A DNA stretch of 64,000 bases from positions 62,001 to 126,000 of the forward strand of contig NZ_JACEHH010000009.1 in the NCBI RefSeq assembly GCF_014154935.1. The letters are read 5' to 3'. A model generated the notes under the pieces. That model was not told where the DNA came from. It did not search any database and was given only the letters and a program-made list of their open reading frames with translations. The stretch is from Stieleria mannarensis (lineage in GTDB: Bacteria; Planctomycetota; Planctomycetia; Pirellulales; Pirellulaceae). Below, piece by piece: positions 26,728-35,912 of the stretch (the first letter of the stretch is position 1; the number at the start of each line of letters is the position of its first letter). Position numbers and translations under genes: made by a program.

Positions 26728-26879
26728 TCGCACCAACGCCTGAAACGAGACAGAAATTCTTGGGCTGAGTTCGTGCAACAAGATCGTTCCGATTTTCGGC
26801 CCGGCGGCGTGTCAATCGCGGAAAACCAAGCAAAAACCAATATATCTTTCGCTTAATCGCGACCTACGGAGCCCACACG

Positions 26880-26899
26880 GGCCACCCTTAAGGGTGGCC
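26880..26899. repeat. 20-bp perfect palindrome
   Basis: GGCCACCCTTAAGGGTGGCC, self-complementary without a loop, 122 bp downstream of the lipoprotein gene stop at 27022 (which is on the minus strand). No T-run follows, so it is not a typical terminator; it could be an operator or part of a repeat. Confidence 0.6.
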
Positions 26900-27021
26900 G
26901 GTAGGGCAGTTTGTCACGGGCTGGTTTTGGAGAAAGTGGGCAAATAATTGCAAGAAAAGATTGCCTATTTTTCCAAAAACGAGCGGATCTGGATCCGGTT
27001 TTGCGCGTCGGACCGGTCTGA

Positions 27022-27720
27022 TTAGCGTTGGACCGAGCCTTCGGGGCCTTCCAGTGCGGCCAGCCGTGCGGCCATTTCGTCACCATTTTCGAAGTCGAAC
27101 TCCATCGGCTCCAGCCCTTCGCCTTGATCGATGGCAAACCCGCTGACGCGCCAGCCCTCGGATTCTTTGCGAAGCGTCCAAACGACTTCGTATTGGAAGT
27201 TTTGCCCCGTTTCGCTCGGTTCGACCAGGTAGGTGTGTACCCAAACGGCATCGTCCTGGTCTGGCACCGGGAACGACTGACGCACCTCGAACACCGTGTC
27301 CGGCGAGCCGGGAAACTCGAACGGACGACCGATCCGAGTCAGTTCTTGCTGGGCAAGTTTGGTCAGCAACTCGTTGGAACTCGTTTCCTGGCCACCGCGA
27401 CGGACGCGATCAAGAAACAGGCTGACGACCTCGGTCGGCTGCAATCGCCCCGAATCGTTGGGATCGCCCGTGGAGGAACCTGGGGGCTGGGCCCCCGGTG
27501 TTTGGGCAACCGACGTCTGGGCCACGCTGTCACTGTCGCTTTGGCTTCCGCAGCCGGTCAGCGAACAGGCGACGGCCAGCACCGCCAAGAACCGCAACGA
27601 TTGGACGAACAGACCGTGATCGCAGCTCGAGTCACTTCGGCGCCAGGTTTGGAGGCTTTCGCAGAAGGCCGAGGGGGTCGAAACGCGTATTTTCAATTCG
27701 GTCGGGTTTGAGGCTTCCAT
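27022..27720 (-). CDS. Putative lipoprotein of unknown function
   Basis: A hydrophobic stretch SLRFLAVLAVACSLTGCGS (about 41-59) ends in a lipobox LTGC. A Ser/Asp/Gln/Pro-rich linker follows, then a compact alpha/beta domain (about 90-220: TEVVSLFLDRVRRGG, YEVVWTLRKESEGWRVSGF) that resembles NTF2/SnoaL-like or DUF4878-type small folds with a C-terminal strand pair. The ATG at 27720 leaves a 38-residue N-region, long but seen in planctomycetes; a TTG start closer to the signal is possible. It is divergent from the membrane-protein/trkA operon. Confidence 0.72.
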   Translation of the reverse strand: MEASNPTELKIRVSTPSAFCESLQTWRRSDSSCDHGLFVQSLRFLAVLAVACSLTGCGSQSDSDSVAQTSVAQTPGAQPPGSSTGDPNDSGRLQPTEVVSLFLDRVRRGGQETSSNELLTKLAQQELTRIGRPFEFPGSPDTVFEVRQSFPVPDQDDAVWVHTYLVEPSETGQNFQYEVVWTLRKESEGWRVSGFAIDQGEGLEPMEFDFENGDEMAARLAALEGPEGSVQR

Positions 27721-27982
27721 AGCGTGGTTCTACAATCCAATAAAAATCAGGGGTTCTTGCCAGGTTCGACGTGTCGAGGTGGTCGGGGATCGGGGCGGCG
27801 TCCCGAAACACTGTTTTGCGGACCGTCCTGCGGAGCACCGAGAGAAACCTCCGTTACCACCCGTCGTTCCAACGCGTCAAGCTCGAATTGAGTCATGATC
27901 GGCTCGGCTATCGCTGGGAAAGACTTTCACGCAAAATGCAGCACCCGGCGAACCTCCCTTCCCACGCAAACGCAAACAATCC

Positions 27983-28618
27983 ATGGCCAATAGCGAAACT
28001 GTGATCCAAGTCGACTCCCAACGCATCGACTTGAAGAACCGATCACTCGCGGCTCTGCTCGCTTGGCTGCTTCCCGGTGCGGGGCACTTTTACCAGGGCC
28101 GGCACACCAAGGGCAGTTTGTACTTGGTGTGCATCCTGACGACCTGGATGTTGGGATTCGCGCTCGGCGGTGGGCACGTGGTCTATGCGTCCTGGCAACC
28201 CGGCGACCGTCGCTGGCACTACATTTTGCAAGCCGGTGTGGGGGCGGCCGCGTTGCCGGCGCTGATCCAAGGCAACCACATGCGGAAGCATACGAACAAG
28301 GGGATCACTTCAAAGTCATACGAACCGCGTTGGGGCGGTTTCATGGCGCCGCCCCACCGGCCCGTCATCGAAGACAACACGGACGAGGTATCCGCCTGGT
28401 ATGCGACCTACGGCGCGGGGTATGAAATGGGCACCTGGTACACCATGATCGCGGGGCTGCTGAACATCCTGGTGATTTACGACGCCTACGCCGGTCCGCT
28501 GGCGGTGCCGATCAGCGGACGGAAAAAGAAAGACGACGATTCGGACGACAACGACGACGACAACAATGCGTCCGAGTCGGCGGCCACGGGCGAAACGAAC
28601 CCGGAGGTCAACCAATGA
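27983..28618 (+). CDS. Integral membrane protein with TM2-like N-terminus
   Basis: About 211 residues. Residues 21-40 (NRSLAALLAWLLPGAGHFYQ) and the following GRHTKGSLYLV resemble the TM2-domain pattern GxGHFYxGRxxxG. At least three further hydrophobic segments follow, then a highly acidic tail (DDDSDDNDDDNN). Similar planctomycete proteins carry a domain-of-unknown-function label (I recall DUF6677, not checked). The stop overlaps the start of the 63-residue membrane protein by four bases. First gene of a three-gene operon with trkA. Confidence 0.8.
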   Translation: MANSETVIQVDSQRIDLKNRSLAALLAWLLPGAGHFYQGRHTKGSLYLVCILTTWMLGFALGGGHVVYASWQPGDRRWHYILQAGVGAAALPALIQGNHMRKHTNKGITSKSYEPRWGGFMAPPHRPVIEDNTDEVSAWYATYGAGYEMGTWYTMIAGLLNILVIYDAYAGPLAVPISGRKKKDDDSDDNDDDNNASESAATGETNPEVNQ

Positions 28619-28806
28619 TTTCGATTTCCCCGACCTACCTGATGTACTATATCCCGTTGATCATCTCGATCTCCTTGGTCTTCGGGGCGACACGCCACGA
28701 AGACACGCAAACGATCCTCAAGCATGCCTTTTACACCGCACGTTGGATCACCGGTTTCATGGCGATCATTTTCGTCATCCTCTTGCTGATTAACTGGATG
28801 GTTTAG
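28615..28806 (+). CDS. Small membrane protein (63 residues)
   Basis: Two hydrophobic segments (about 8-23 and 44-62) separated by a charged loop (ATRHEDTQTILKHAFYTARW). Starts at ATG within ATGA of the preceding gene and its TAG overlaps the GTG of trkA by one base. Such tight packing and clear amphipathic structure support a real gene despite its size. Function unknown; it could be an accessory subunit of the potassium uptake system or partner of the TM2-like protein. Confidence 0.8.
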   Translation: MISISPTYLMYYIPLIISISLVFGATRHEDTQTILKHAFYTARWITGFMAIIFVILLLINWMV

Positions 28807-30149
28807 TGCGCGTATTGACGTTGGGTGCGGGAACGGTCGGACACTGGATCGCCGACATGCTGTGTCGTCGCCGGCATGACGTGACCGTCATTGACATCGA
28901 TCCAGAACGTGTCCGTCAGATCAACAGCGAGCTGGACGTCCGCGCGATCCAGGGCAGTGCGTCGCAAAGTACGATTCTGTTTCAAGCCGACGTTTGCAGC
29001 GCGGACATCTGCCTGGCCGTGACCGGGGACGACGAAGCCAACGTGGTTGCCGCCAGCATGGCCAAGGCCCTGGGCGCCCGTCGCTCGCTGGCCCGCGTCT
29101 ACGCCCCGGCGTTCCGCGACGCGAGCACGTTCGATTACCAAAGCCATTTCGGAATCGACGCGCTGCTGAGCCTGGAACAGCTGAGCGCCTTTGAATTGGC
29201 CCGGGCGATCCGCAATCCCGATGCGATCCCGTTGGAACACTTCGCCCGCGGGCATTTGGAAGTCTATGAAACCGAAGTCGAAGCGAAATCGCAAGCGACC
29301 GACCAGCGACTGCGCGACTTGAAAATGCCCGGCTCGGTTCGAATCGGATCGATCGAACGCGAAGGCGACCTGTGGTTGGCCAGCGGCGAAGATGAATTGC
29401 ATGTCGGAGACCGGGTCAGTTTGATCGGGATGCCGTCAGACGTGAATAAGAGCCGGGCGTTGTTCGCGACCTCGACCAAACGCAGCAAACGCCGCAGCGT
29501 GTTGATCGCCGGCGGCGGTGAAATCGGATTCCACATCGCCCGGGCGCTGCCCAGCAGCGATTACCGCATCACGTTGCTGGAATTCGACGAGGACCGCTGC
29601 GAACAACTGGCAAAATTGCTTCCCAACTGCACCGTCGTGCATGCCAACGCCAATCGACGCAGTGTGCTGGAAGACGAAGGCGGTGGGTCGGCGGATTACT
29701 TCGTCGCCTGCACCGGCAGTGACGAAAGCAACATCATGGCCTGTGTCGAGGCCCGCGAACTGGGATCGCGCCGCGTGATGGCGGTGGTCGGACGTCCCGA
29801 TTACGCCAACGTGGTCGGCAAGCTGGGGATCGATCACGTCGTCAGCGAACGCGATGTCGGCGCCCGTCAAATCCTCGGGTTCCTCAACCAAGGCGCCGTG
29901 ATCAGCCAGAGCCGACTGCCCAACGGCAAGATTGCGGTTTACGAACTGGAAATCGTCGAGGGGGCTCGTGTGACCGAAGGCACCCTGGCGGATCTGCCGC
30001 TGGCCGGGCGCTGTCTGATCACCGCGATCCAACGCGACAGCTATATCCGCATGCCGACCGCCAGCGATCAATTGCAACCCGGTGACATCGTCGTCGCACT
30101 GGTCGACCAGCAACACATCACCGACTGCCTGGCGCTTTTCAACCGCTGA
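28806..30149 (+). CDS. trkA: Trk potassium uptake regulatory subunit TrkA
   Basis: Two tandem RCK modules: Rossmann motif LTLGAGTVGHWIADMLCRR at 4-22 with D31 (VIDIDPERV), and a second SVLIAGGGEIGFHIARAL near residue 229. Each is followed by a TrkA-C-like segment. TrkA binds NAD(H) and gates the TrkH/TrkG channel on the inner membrane. Length 447 is normal for the two-module form. The GTG start overlaps the previous stop. No trkH gene is seen in the window. Confidence 0.93.
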   Translation: MRVLTLGAGTVGHWIADMLCRRRHDVTVIDIDPERVRQINSELDVRAIQGSASQSTILFQADVCSADICLAVTGDDEANVVAASMAKALGARRSLARVYAPAFRDASTFDYQSHFGIDALLSLEQLSAFELARAIRNPDAIPLEHFARGHLEVYETEVEAKSQATDQRLRDLKMPGSVRIGSIEREGDLWLASGEDELHVGDRVSLIGMPSDVNKSRALFATSTKRSKRRSVLIAGGGEIGFHIARALPSSDYRITLLEFDEDRCEQLAKLLPNCTVVHANANRRSVLEDEGGGSADYFVACTGSDESNIMACVEARELGSRRVMAVVGRPDYANVVGKLGIDHVVSERDVGARQILGFLNQGAVISQSRLPNGKIAVYELEIVEGARVTEGTLADLPLAGRCLITAIQRDSYIRMPTASDQLQPGDIVVALVDQQHITDCLALFNR

Positions 30150-30190
30150 TCTTGCAACTGCTGATCGTTCAACTGCTGATCGGCGGTCAA

Positions 30191-30210
30191 TCGTAGCTAC
30201 CTTCTAGTGG
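30191..30210. repeat. Half copy of the GTAGCTAC/CTTC repeat
   Basis: TCGTAGCTACCTTCTAGTGG matches the beginning of the inverted repeat at 13739-13762 (reversed). It overlaps a GTG that could be mistaken for the start of the next gene. Confidence 0.45.
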
Positions 30211-30221
30211 ACTCCGTTTTT

Positions 30222-33200
30222 ATGTCGCTCGACACGCTTTCGGTTTGCGCCGATGTCGGTGGAACGTTTACGGATTGTTTGGCCGTGTGGACCGACCCCT
30301 CGGGAACCTCTCATTCCGGTTGCATCAAAGTGCTTTCGACCGGGCTGATCCGATGCCGCGTTGTCGACGCGCCGGATCGCGCGACGCTCCGGATCCAGAT
30401 CCCCGACGAACTTCTGGGCGGACTGTCCGGCCGTCGATTGCCCGACCATTTCTTTCGCTCGGCCAAACTTGAATGGCTGGTCGAAGGCATCAATCACTAC
30501 GTCGGCCAAATCGCCGGCTACGACACAGACAGGTCCACGATCTCACTGGTTGACATCGATGCCGACGTCGCCGGGCAACTCACCGCCGGTGCCATCGTGG
30601 AGATCGATTGCCGGCGTGAAGCCCCGGTGCTGGCGACGCATCTGTTGACCGGCATTCCGATCGACGCACCGATGCCGCCGATGACCGCGCGGATCGGAAC
30701 CACACGCGGCACCAACGCCTTGTTGACTCGGTCCGGGGCGACGGCCGGATTGGTGGTCACCCACGGCTTCGGCGATGTGCTGCGGATCGGCGAACAAGAC
30801 CGTCCGGAACTGTTCGACCTGGCGCTGGCCAAATCACCTCCGCTGGCCGAAAGCACGCTCGAGATCCGAGCCCGGATGGATGCCGAGGGCCAAGAACAGG
30901 TCGCGATCGATGAAGCCGAAATCGAATTCGGCCTGCAAACCCTGCTCGATGCCGGCATCGAAACCTTGTCGATCTGTCTGATGCACGCGCACCTGAATCC
31001 CGCCCACGAGATCGCGGTGGAGCAGATCGCCAGACGCGTCGGGTTTGCCGAAATCAGCCGCAGCAGCGAAGTGGCGCCGCTGATCAAGCTGGTCTCGCGG
31101 GCCGAAACCACCACGCTGGACGCCTATTTGAATCCGATCCTGTCGGCCTATGTGGGCCGGGTGCGACGCCAGTTCGGTGGCCCATCGTGCCAATTGCAGT
31201 TGATGACCAGCGGCGGCAACCTGGTCGGCCACGACGAGTTCCGCGGCCGAGACAGTGTGCTTTCGGGGCCGGCCGGCGGCGTGGTCGGGCTGCGTCACGT
31301 CGCCCGGCAGCATCGCTGCGGGTTGGCGATCGGTTTGGACATGGGCGGGACCAGCACCGACGTCAGCCGTTTCGACGGACAGGTGGGGCGGCGCTACGAG
31401 ACTCGCATCGCCGAGCTGCGGGTGATGACGCCGATGATGGACATTCACACGGTGGCCGCCGGCGGCGGATCGATCTGTGATTTCGTCGGCGGACGCTTGG
31501 TCGTCGGACCGACCAGCGCCGGTGCCGCTCCCGGACCGGCATGCTACGGCCGCGGCGGGCCGCTGACGGTGACCGACGCCAACCTGCTGTTGGGTCGACT
31601 GCGGGTCGACCGGTTTCCCTTCCCGCTGGTTCCGGCGGCCTCTCGCCAACGAATCGACCACGTCGCAAAGCGGATGCCGTCACCGCCGGAGAGCATCGAA
31701 TCGCTGGCCGAAGGCTTCTTGGATATCGCGGTGACCCACATGGCCGAAGCGGTCCGCGCGATCACCACCGCTCGCGGAGTCGACGTCCGCGATCACGCCC
31801 TGGTCGGCTTCGGCGGTGCGGCAGCCCAACTGATCTGTCGCGTCGCCGATGCGTTGGGAATCCGACAGATCGTGGATCATCCCCGAGCCAGCGTGCTGAG
31901 CGCCGTGGGCATGGGCGTCGCGTCGAGCGGACGCATCGAAACGGTTGGCATCTATCGCCGGCTTGACGATGTCCCCGCAGATGAGTTCCAAGCGTCGGCC
32001 GACCAGTTGACCCGCCAGACGATCGACTTGCTCCGTCATGATCAACACGGGGCGGTGACAACGCACCTGGAATGTGACTGCCGCTACGTCGGCACCGATT
32101 CATCGATCCCGCTGGTCGTTGATGATTCGCCCGAGACATTCTTGAAAGCCTTGGCCGAGCGGTTTCATCACGAACACCAAAACCGCTTCGGCTACCGCCG
32201 GGACGGCCATGGCATCGAACTGGTCTCGTTGCGCTGTGAAGCGACCGGCGATGTCTCCCCGGCGGACGGGCCTTGGCTGGAGGGGGCTTGGCTGGAGGGG
32301 GCTTGGCTGGAGGGGGCTCGGCTGGAGGGGGCTCGGCTGGAGGGGGCTCGGCTGGTCGACCGGTCCGATGACCCGGAGACGACCGAGGTGTTTCATCGCG
32401 GTCGCTGGCGCCCGTTCAAACTGCTCGATCGCGATCAACTGTCCGCCGGTGATGCAATCGAACCGGGCAGCATTGTCGTCAGTGACCAGTCGACCTTGAT
32501 CGTCGAACCGAACTGGCAGGGTGTCGTGTGCGACGACGGAACGATCACGCTCTCGCCTGCCGAGACGGCCGCCGACTGTGAAATCATTCCCTCCGCCGCG
32601 GGTGAAAAGGGCGACGAAGCGGTGCAGATGGAAATCGTCGCCCGCCGGTTGCAGAGCATTGCCGACGCGATGGGCGAGGTGTTGCGCCGCACGGCGGTCA
32701 GCGTGAACGTCAAAGAGCGACTCGATTTCAGTTGTGCCGTATTCTGCGGCGACGGAACCCTGATCGCCAACGCGCCCCACGTGCCCGTGCATTTGGGTGC
32801 GATGGGACACACCGTTCGCGCGATCGCCAAGGCCTTTCCCGAGATGTCGCCCGGTGATTGCTACGTTTCCAACGATCCCTATGCCGGCGGGTCGCATTTG
32901 CCCGACGTCACCGTCGTGACGCCGGTCTTTTGTGAAACGGAGCATGATTCCCCGCCGTCGTTCTTTGTCGCCAGCCGCGCCCACCACGCCGAAATCGGCG
33001 GCAAGACTCCCGGGTCGATGCCACCGCTGGCACACTCGCTGGCCGAAGAAGGGGTTTTGATTCGCGGATTCGCACTCGTTCGAAACGGTGTCTCCCATGA
33101 AGACGAACTCGGCCAACTGCTTTCGACCGGACCGTTTCCCTCGCGCAATGTCGCTGAGAACCTGGCGGACCTTCACGCCCAGATCGCGGCGGGGCAGGAG

Positions 33201-34217
33201 GGGGCGCGGGCACTGAAACAGATGACCGCGGAACTGTCGCTGCCGCATGTCCAAAAAATGATGGATCGTTTGTTGGACGTCGCCGCGGACTCGGTCGTCC
33301 GCTGGATCGGCAGCTTGCCAACATCGGACATGCACTTCAAAGACAGGTTGGATGACGGGACCGTGATCGCGGTCCGGCTGGTTCGCCAAGGCGATCGGTT
33401 GGTCATCGATTTCGACGGCACCAGCGCTGTGCATCCCAACGGCTACAACGCGACACCGTCGATCGTCACTTCGGCCGTGCTGTATGTGATGCGTTGCTTT
33501 TGCGATTCGAATCTTCCGCTGTGTGACGGTGCCTTGCGCCCGATCGATTTACAATTGCCGTCGGGATTGTTGTCGCCGCCGCACTCGGCCGACCCGGCCG
33601 AGTGCCCCGCCGTGGTCGCAGGAAACGTGGAAACCAGCCAACGGATCGTCGACGTGCTGCTCGGCGCGATCGGTTCGACCGACCAGGACAGGCCGGTGTT
33701 TCGATCCGTTGCGGCCAGTCAGGGGACGATGAACAACGTCCTGATCGGCGATGCGTCGTTTGGTTATTACGAAACGATCGGCGGTGGCAGCGGCGCGACG
33801 GTCTTCGGCCCCGGTGCCGATGGCGTGCACACGCACATGACCAACACCCGGATCACCGATCCGGAGGTCTTGGAATCGCGACTGCCGATCCGATTGGTGG
33901 AGTTTTCGATCCGTCGCGGCAGCGGAGGCGTCGGCAAGCACCGCGGCGGCGATGGGCTGGTTCGCGAGTTTGAATTCCTGCGTCCCTTGACGGTTTCGTT
34001 GATCACCAGTCGCCGGACGACCGCGCCCTACGGTGTGTTTGGTGGCGGGGCCGGGTTGCCCGGTCGCAATCGCTTGATCCCGGCCGGCCAGCCTGCGGTC
34101 GATCTGCCCGCGGCAACGACGATCGAAGTCGGCCCCGGCGATCGTCTGCGGATCGAAACCCCGGGCGGAGGCGGTTGGGGTGAGCCGAAACCGTCACACC
34201 GCATTGATGCGCGATGA
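30222..34217 (+). CDS. Hydantoinase/5-oxoprolinase, fused HyuA-HyuB
   Basis: N-terminal HyuA half: the ATPase-like motif CADVGGTFTDCLAVW at about 8-22, GTTRGTNALL and DMGGTSTDVSRFDG. C-terminal HyuB half from about residue 797: MEIVARRLQSIADAMGEVLRRTAVS, YVSNDPYAGGSHLPDVTV and GGGSGATVFGPGADGVHTHMTN. 1331 residues; fusions like this include eukaryotic-type 5-oxoprolinase, which opens 5-oxoproline to glutamate with ATP. Hydantoin or acetone-type substrates are possible alternatives. Near residues 685-710 five tandem WLEGA/RLEGA repeats interrupt the end of HyuA. I prefer the ATG at 30222; a GTG at 30207 lies inside a dispersed repeat. Confidence 0.92.
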   Translation: MSLDTLSVCADVGGTFTDCLAVWTDPSGTSHSGCIKVLSTGLIRCRVVDAPDRATLRIQIPDELLGGLSGRRLPDHFFRSAKLEWLVEGINHYVGQIAGYDTDRSTISLVDIDADVAGQLTAGAIVEIDCRREAPVLATHLLTGIPIDAPMPPMTARIGTTRGTNALLTRSGATAGLVVTHGFGDVLRIGEQDRPELFDLALAKSPPLAESTLEIRARMDAEGQEQVAIDEAEIEFGLQTLLDAGIETLSICLMHAHLNPAHEIAVEQIARRVGFAEISRSSEVAPLIKLVSRAETTTLDAYLNPILSAYVGRVRRQFGGPSCQLQLMTSGGNLVGHDEFRGRDSVLSGPAGGVVGLRHVARQHRCGLAIGLDMGGTSTDVSRFDGQVGRRYETRIAELRVMTPMMDIHTVAAGGGSICDFVGGRLVVGPTSAGAAPGPACYGRGGPLTVTDANLLLGRLRVDRFPFPLVPAASRQRIDHVAKRMPSPPESIESLAEGFLDIAVTHMAEAVRAITTARGVDVRDHALVGFGGAAAQLICRVADALGIRQIVDHPRASVLSAVGMGVASSGRIETVGIYRRLDDVPADEFQASADQLTRQTIDLLRHDQHGAVTTHLECDCRYVGTDSSIPLVVDDSPETFLKALAERFHHEHQNRFGYRRDGHGIELVSLRCEATGDVSPADGPWLEGAWLEGAWLEGARLEGARLEGARLVDRSDDPETTEVFHRGRWRPFKLLDRDQLSAGDAIEPGSIVVSDQSTLIVEPNWQGVVCDDGTITLSPAETAADCEIIPSAAGEKGDEAVQMEIVARRLQSIADAMGEVLRRTAVSVNVKERLDFSCAVFCGDGTLIANAPHVPVHLGAMGHTVRAIAKAFPEMSPGDCYVSNDPYAGGSHLPDVTVVTPVFCETEHDSPPSFFVASRAHHAEIGGKTPGSMPPLAHSLAEEGVLIRGFALVRNGVSHEDELGQLLSTGPFPSRNVAENLADLHAQIAAGQEGARALKQMTAELSLPHVQKMMDRLLDVAADSVVRWIGSLPTSDMHFKDRLDDGTVIAVRLVRQGDRLVIDFDGTSAVHPNGYNATPSIVTSAVLYVMRCFCDSNLPLCDGALRPIDLQLPSGLLSPPHSADPAECPAVVAGNVETSQRIVDVLLGAIGSTDQDRPVFRSVAASQGTMNNVLIGDASFGYYETIGGGSGATVFGPGADGVHTHMTNTRITDPEVLESRLPIRLVEFSIRRGSGGVGKHRGGDGLVREFEFLRPLTVSLITSRRTTAPYGVFGGGAGLPGRNRLIPAGQPAVDLPAATTIEVGPGDRLRIETPGGGGWGEPKPSHRIDAR
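32275..32349 (+). repeat. Five in-frame 15-bp repeats, (W/R)LEGA, inside the hydantoinase gene
   Basis: GGCTGGAGGGGGCTT/C occurs five times without spacers, followed by a six-base partial unit. The first copies end CTT and the last three CTC, giving WLEGA then RLEGA. Period 15 keeps the frame. Confidence 0.95.
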
Positions 34218-34308
34218 CGACACCGTGTGTTCCTTTCCGTCTCACCAGTTTTCCTACCTCCAAAATCTTCCTACCTCTCCACCTGACACGCCGAAGGAGC
34301 GCAGGAGA

Positions 34309-34339
34309 GGGATGGCAGAATGATTCGAGGCAGAATGAT
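34309..34339. repeat. GGCAGAATGAT repeat element, locus B
   Basis: Two GGCAGAATGAT units (34314-34324 and 34329-34339) separated by TCGA. Reverse-complemented, the 31-bp stretch matches locus A (right arm) with one mismatch. It lies between the convergent hydantoinase and HDOD-GGDEF genes. Confidence 0.75.
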
Positions 34340-34388
34340 GAAACGCCGTTGTCAACAAGTGCCAAGCGAGGGCCCAGTATGAAACCAG

Positions 34389-35912
34389 CTACTGGGGCGA
34401 ACCCGCAGCGGCGGCGGCCTGACCGGTGGGGTGGCTTCCCGCCGCGTTGATCACCGGCCCGAGCGCCGAGGATGCGGTGATCGCGACGCAGTTGTTGCGT
34501 CCTTTGCGTTTCGCTTCGTACAGACTTTCGTCTGCTTTTTCGAACAGTGCGTTGAAGCTGTCGTGGCGTCCGCGGTCGACCCAGCAAACGCCCAAGCTGG
34601 TCGTCACACACAAGCTGTTGCCGCCGAAATCGACCTGCAACGTCTCGACCGCGTTCCTCAATCGTTCGGCGACTTTCAGCGTCGCATCGTAGTCACAGTT
34701 ACCGACCAGCACGACGAATTCTTCGCCACCGAACCGATACACGCGATCGTACTGTCGGCAGTTCCGTTTCAAACAGGCGGCGACTTCGCGCAGGACGCTG
34801 TCCCCGGCCGCGTGCCCGTAGGTGTCATTAAAAATCTTGAAGTGATCGATGTCGGCGATGATCAGCCCGAACGACTGGCATTCGCGACGAAATTGGTTGG
34901 ACAGCTGAAAGACTTCGGCGTCAAACGCGGAACGGTTTTTCAGTTGCGTCAGAGAGTCCAATAACGCCATTTGACGCAGTTCGTGCTGCTGCTCGGACAT
35001 CTCGCGAATCGTGCGTTCCATGCTCAGCGAAATTCGGACCATCGATTCTTTGGCCCGCGCTTCCAGATCCTTGATCGAATCGAAAGCGATCGATTCGAAT
35101 TTGAACAGTGACTCGTAGCCCTTCCATTCATTGATCATCGCATCGAACAACGTGTCAAACTGATCATCGTCGACGCCCAACAACTCGTTGGCGGACTTTC
35201 GAACGCCAAAGATCTCTCGCTCGGCCGGTTCGGCCGATAGCAGCAACTTGCCGACCCGTTGGCTGACAGAGAACAGTTTGGACGGCATGTCGGCGGAATC
35301 GGGATCGTAGTTTTCCAGCACCTGGATCATCGCTGGCGGAAAGTTCCATTTTTCCAGCAAACATGCGCCCACTTCATATCGGCCGGCACCGCAAATCTCA
35401 CGCTCGACGTCGGTGCTCAGTTTGTCCAGCAATTCTTCGGGCTCGAAGCGGTCGGCCAATTCATCGGGATAGGCGCTGCCGATGCCCATGGCGCCGATGT
35501 TGAAGACCAATCCCAGCAAGAACGATTCATCCGCGTTCTGATGGGCACACTTGGCGATCAGTTTGGCGGCAATGGCGGTCGCCAGCGAGCGGCGCCAGAA
35601 TTCTTGATAGGGAAACCCCACGTGCCCTTGGGTATCCATCACCGAGAAGGACAACGACAACAATCGAAGTGTTCTCATCCCGAGCAGCGGGATGGCTTGT
35701 TGGAGGCTGCCGACGGTTCGCGCCGAGGCGACGATCGGCGAATTGCAATAATCGATCAACTTGGCCGACAGTTTCGGATCGGCGCTGATCACTTTCGTGA
35801 TGTCGGCAATCCTCGCATCGGGCTGGTTGACCAGATCAAGAAGTTTCGCAGCGATGGTGGGCGGCGACGGCATGTTCTCGCCGTTTACGATCTTCGCTAT
35901 GTCTGGATTCAT
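34389..35912 (-). CDS. HDOD-GGDEF diguanylate cyclase
   Basis: An HDOD domain (about 10-215: MPSPPTIAAKLLDLVNQPDA, ISADPKLSAKLIDYCNS, LLGMRTLRLLSLSFSV) is joined by a helical linker to a GGDEF domain (about 340-490). The active-site motif is GGEEF near residue 392 and an RxxD inhibitory site (RQYD) sits five residues before it, so both catalysis and product inhibition by c-di-GMP are expected. 508 residues from the ATG at 35912. A longer frame to 36113 is not conserved-looking. No transmembrane segment; cytoplasmic. The HDOD part may sense protein partners. Confidence 0.93.
   Translation of the reverse strand: MNPDIAKIVNGENMPSPPTIAAKLLDLVNQPDARIADITKVISADPKLSAKLIDYCNSPIVASARTVGSLQQAIPLLGMRTLRLLSLSFSVMDTQGHVGFPYQEFWRRSLATAIAAKLIAKCAHQNADESFLLGLVFNIGAMGIGSAYPDELADRFEPEELLDKLSTDVEREICGAGRYEVGACLLEKWNFPPAMIQVLENYDPDSADMPSKLFSVSQRVGKLLLSAEPAEREIFGVRKSANELLGVDDDQFDTLFDAMINEWKGYESLFKFESIAFDSIKDLEARAKESMVRISLSMERTIREMSEQQHELRQMALLDSLTQLKNRSAFDAEVFQLSNQFRRECQSFGLIIADIDHFKIFNDTYGHAAGDSVLREVAACLKRNCRQYDRVYRFGGEEFVVLVGNCDYDATLKVAERLRNAVETLQVDFGGNSLCVTTSLGVCWVDRGRHDSFNALFEKADESLYEAKRKGRNNCVAITASSALGPVINAAGSHPTGQAAAAAGSPQ

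Larger units (their letters stand above)
26523..27021. other. 499-bp intergenic region with promoter candidate, direct repeat and palindrome
   Basis: No credible ORF. The 14-bp sequence GGCGTGTCAATCGC occurs at 26718-26731 and again at 26806-26819. On the minus strand each contains TTGACA, and the copy nearer the Cys/Pro gene has TACTTT 16 bases further on. A perfect 20-bp palindrome is at 26880-26899. The rest is AT-richer than the flanking genes. Confidence 0.5.

Noticed and set aside
26880-26899. Terminator for the lipoprotein gene
   Set aside because: The palindrome has no loop-and-T-tract structure and lies 122 bp from the stop, so I list it only as a palindrome.
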